A stretch of 21,864 bases of DNA from a virus, in IMG/VR virus record IMGVR_UViG_3300047300_000543, positions 1 to 21,864 of that record; one strand, written 5' to 3'. Below the pieces are notes generated by a model. The model did not search any database and had not been told where the DNA came from. It saw only the letters and a program-made list of their open reading frames with translations. The first letter of the stretch is position 1; each line of letters starts with the position of its first letter. The position numbers and the translations under genes were made by a program. Shown here piece after piece: positions 20,086-21,864 of this stretch.

Positions 20086-21210
20086 ATCACAGCACATGCA
20101 CTACTCAGTGCCTCAGGGTCCAAGCGTTGGATGTCTTGTACACCAAGCGCACGCCTAGAGGCCGTACTCCCCGAACCTAAACGAAAAGCCGGCGCGTTTG
20201 ACTTCAGCCAAGAGGGCACCACAGCCCACACCATGGCAGAGGCCAAGCTACGCCGTCATTTTGGGCAGATCTCGGCCAAGGAGTACAACGAGGCCATTGC
20301 AGAGGTCAAGGCGACGCCCTACTATGACGAAGAGTTCGAGGCGCATGTAGACAACTACGTGCTCTACGTTCGTTCGCAAATTGGTGAGGGTGACACCCCT
20401 TACTTTGAGCAACGAGTGGACTTCAGCGAGTGGGTGCCAGACGGCTTCGGCACGGCCGACGTGGTTATCATGAGCGAGAACAAGGTTCGCGTGATTGATC
20501 TTAAATTCGGCAAGGGAGTTGCAGTGGACGCCGCGGACAACCCACAACTGAGGCTGTATGGCCTTGGTGGTTGGTACAAGTACAAAGACGCCCACCCAAA
20601 CATCACCCATGTCGAGTACACTATCCACCAGCCCCGACTGGACAGCATCACAACCGAAACAGTGACGCTAGACAGTTTGCAAGATTGGGCCGAGCATGTA
20701 GTTAAACCCAAGGCCAAGAAGGCGTATGCCGGCCAAGGGGATTTTGTCGCAGGAGATCATTGTCAGTTCTGTAGGGCCAAGTCGCAGTGCCGAGCCCGAG
20801 CGGACTTTAACAATGTCGCGGCGGCGGCCGATTTCAAGGCGCCACCACTCTTGTCAGACAGCGAGTTGGCAAAGGTACTCAAGGACGCGGCCAAAACACG
20901 CAAGTGGTTGGCAGACGTTGAAGATTACATGTTGACACAGGCTACGGAACATGGCATAGTGCCTACAGGTTACGAGTTGGGGCAGTCAAGCACAAATCGT
21001 AAAATTGAGGCACAAGAGGATGCGGCGAAAAAGTTGCAGAAAGCAGGGTTTAGTGATATATTCACAACACCCAGTTTGAAATCTGTGGCACAATTGGAAA
21101 AGCAGGTAGGCAAAGGGCACCTCCAAGAAATTCTTGGTGACCTGATTGTCAAGCCGGCAGGGGAACCAAAACTGGTGCCCTCGAAGTTGAAAGAGGAGTT
21201 TGGGTCTTGA
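20086..21210 (+). CDS. DUF2800 RecB-like (PD-(D/E)XK) nuclease, apparent ATC start
   Basis: The 374-residue protein has family hallmarks: HALLSASGSKRW at the N-terminus, GTAD (~122-125), VIDLKFGKG (~136-144) with the D-x-K pair, NPQLRLYG (~152-159), and a Cys cluster HCQFC then C (~225-235) like Cas4/AddB iron-sulfur sites. It probably acts as an exonuclease in recombination. No ATG, GTG or TTG precedes the conserved N-terminus in frame; AAGGAG stands six bases before ATC at 20086. ATG at 20131 would cut the first 15 conserved residues. Neighbour DUF2815 supports the pairing. Confidence 0.9.
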   Translation: MTAHALLSASGSKRWMSCTPSARLEAVLPEPKRKAGAFDFSQEGTTAHTMAEAKLRRHFGQISAKEYNEAIAEVKATPYYDEEFEAHVDNYVLYVRSQIGEGDTPYFEQRVDFSEWVPDGFGTADVVIMSENKVRVIDLKFGKGVAVDAADNPQLRLYGLGGWYKYKDAHPNITHVEYTIHQPRLDSITTETVTLDSLQDWAEHVVKPKAKKAYAGQGDFVAGDHCQFCRAKSQCRARADFNNVAAAADFKAPPLLSDSELAKVLKDAAKTRKWLADVEDYMLTQATEHGIVPTGYELGQSSTNRKIEAQEDAAKKLQKAGFSDIFTTPSLKSVAQLEKQVGKGHLQEILGDLIVKPAGEPKLVPSKLKEEFGS

Positions 21211-21235
21211 TAGCCACCTATTTTAAAGTGCTATC
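21209..21235 (+). other. Hairpin between DUF2800 and DUF2815 genes
   Basis: GATAGCCAC pairs with GTGCTATC with one bulge, and the loop includes TATTTTAAA. It overlaps the stop at 21208-21210. It could tune expression of the downstream SSB gene. Confidence 0.45.
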
Positions 21236-21259
21236 GATTAAGTAAACAAGGAGGCCAAG

Positions 21260-21772
21260 ATGGCCAAGAATGAAAAAGTAGTGACAGGTAAAGTTCGTTT
21301 CTCTTACGCCAACGTGTTCAAACCCGTTGCAAGTGAAGAGGGCAAAACCCCCAAGTACTCCGTGTCGGTAATTATCGACAAGAAGGACAAGGAGACTATT
21401 GACAAGATTAACGCGGCGTTTGATAAAGCCAAGCAAGCGAGTGCGGCATACTTCGGTGGCACTGTACCAAAGGGCCTTAAAGGCGGCCTGCGTGATGGTG
21501 ACGCAGAGAAAGACGATCCCGCGTATGAAGGCGCGTTCTTTATCAACGCCAACACCGTGCAAAAGCCCGGAGTTGTGGACGCTGAGTTGAACCCGATTAT
21601 TGATCCAGAAGAGTTCTACTCTGGTTGCTACGGCCGAGTGTCTTTGACATTCTACCCATACAACCAACAAGGCTCCAAGGGTATCGCCTGCGGTTTGGGC
21701 AACTTGCAAAAGTTGGAAGACGGTGAGCGTTTGGGTGGCGGTACTTCTGCCGCTACAGACTTCGCGGTCTAA
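21260..21772 (+). CDS. DUF2815 single-stranded DNA-binding protein
   Basis: The 170-residue protein has the DUF2815 pattern: KVRFSYANVFKP (11-22), KYSVSVIIDKKD, LRDGDAEKDDPAYEGAFFIN (~77-96), YSGCYGRVSLTFYPYNQQGS (~119-138), then GIACGLGNLQK and an acidic tail. It is an OB-fold ssDNA-binding family used in phage replication and recombination, and it usually sits next to DUF2800. A perfect AGGAGG lies five bases before the ATG. A strong palindrome follows. Confidence 0.9.
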   Translation: MAKNEKVVTGKVRFSYANVFKPVASEEGKTPKYSVSVIIDKKDKETIDKINAAFDKAKQASAAYFGGTVPKGLKGGLRDGDAEKDDPAYEGAFFINANTVQKPGVVDAELNPIIDPEEFYSGCYGRVSLTFYPYNQQGSKGIACGLGNLQKLEDGERLGGGTSAATDFAV

Positions 21773-21782
21773 GTAGGCTAGG

Positions 21783-21808
21783 GGGTTGTAGCTTATAAGC
21801 TACAACCC
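21783..21808 (+). terminator. Palindromic terminator-like hairpin
   Basis: GGGTTGTAGCTTA and TAAGCTACAACCC form a perfect 26-base palindrome just after the DUF2815 stop, followed by AATTTTGTTT. It probably ends transcription of the DUF2815 gene. Symmetry suggests it could also work in the opposite direction. Confidence 0.7.
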
Positions 21809-21837
21809 AATTTTGTTTAATATACTGAACATTTATC

Positions 21838-21864
21838 ATGATCAAACTTGAATTCTCTGTTGAC
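21838..21864 (+). CDS. Start of a further gene (partial, MIKLEFSVD)
   Basis: Nine codons are present before the window ends. The opening MIKLEFSVD resembles the N-terminus of a common small phage protein. A TATACT box lies about 15 bases upstream, so a promoter after the terminator is plausible. The product cannot be confirmed from nine codons. Confidence 0.4.

Overview
The window looks like the early/replication half of a tailed double-stranded DNA phage or prophage (Caudoviricetes). All credible genes lie on the + strand. They are small, and most are joined by ATGA or short overlaps with good AGGAG ribosome binding sites. No tRNA, rRNA, insertion sequence or CRISPR array is visible. The host is probably Gram-negative: there is a secreted or lipoprotein Rap1a/Tai-like protein and an anti-CBASS protein, and base composition is moderate. 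This host call is weak and the species cannot be named.

Layout. (1) 1-696 is non-coding: a GC-rich end, a 27-bp tandem repeat, an 18-bp direct repeat and four spaced copies of a palindromic ~43-bp repeat. (2) 697-4643 holds small orphan genes. Seven carry the same ~31-bp upstream element, and three of those copies are preceded by a strong hairpin, so the region is a string of self-contained cassettes. (3) 4643-6566 is a tightly overlapping run of very small genes. (4) 6567-6820 is a non-coding block with nested inverted repeats, a T26 run and a consensus DnaA box, a candidate replication origin. (5) 6821-12764 is a second long run of small phage genes. It includes a sigma factor that stops before region 4 and a Rap1a/Tai-like exported protein. 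(6) 12764-18386 is the replication block: a 771-residue primase/SF3 helicase, a zincin-like protein overprinted by a VRR-NUC nuclease, two HNH-type nucleases and a SNF2-type helicase. (7) 18383-21864 holds a sigma-region-4-like helix-turn-helix protein, an Acb2/Tad1-like anti-CBASS protein, a Cys-cluster protein, a terminase-small-subunit-like protein, a DUF2800 RecB-like nuclease, a DUF2815 ssDNA-binding protein and the first codons of another gene. Two intrinsic-terminator-like hairpins lie here.

How the parts may work together. The primase-helicase, SNF2 helicase, VRR-NUC, DUF2800 and DUF2815 proteins form a phage replication/recombination set. The sigma protein with regions 1.2-3 and the separate region-4-like protein could act as a two-piece sigma factor. 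Their target might be the repeated upstream element, though this is inference. Acb2 would blunt cyclic-nucleotide signalling defence. Most small genes have no known function and are likely host-takeover or accessory proteins.
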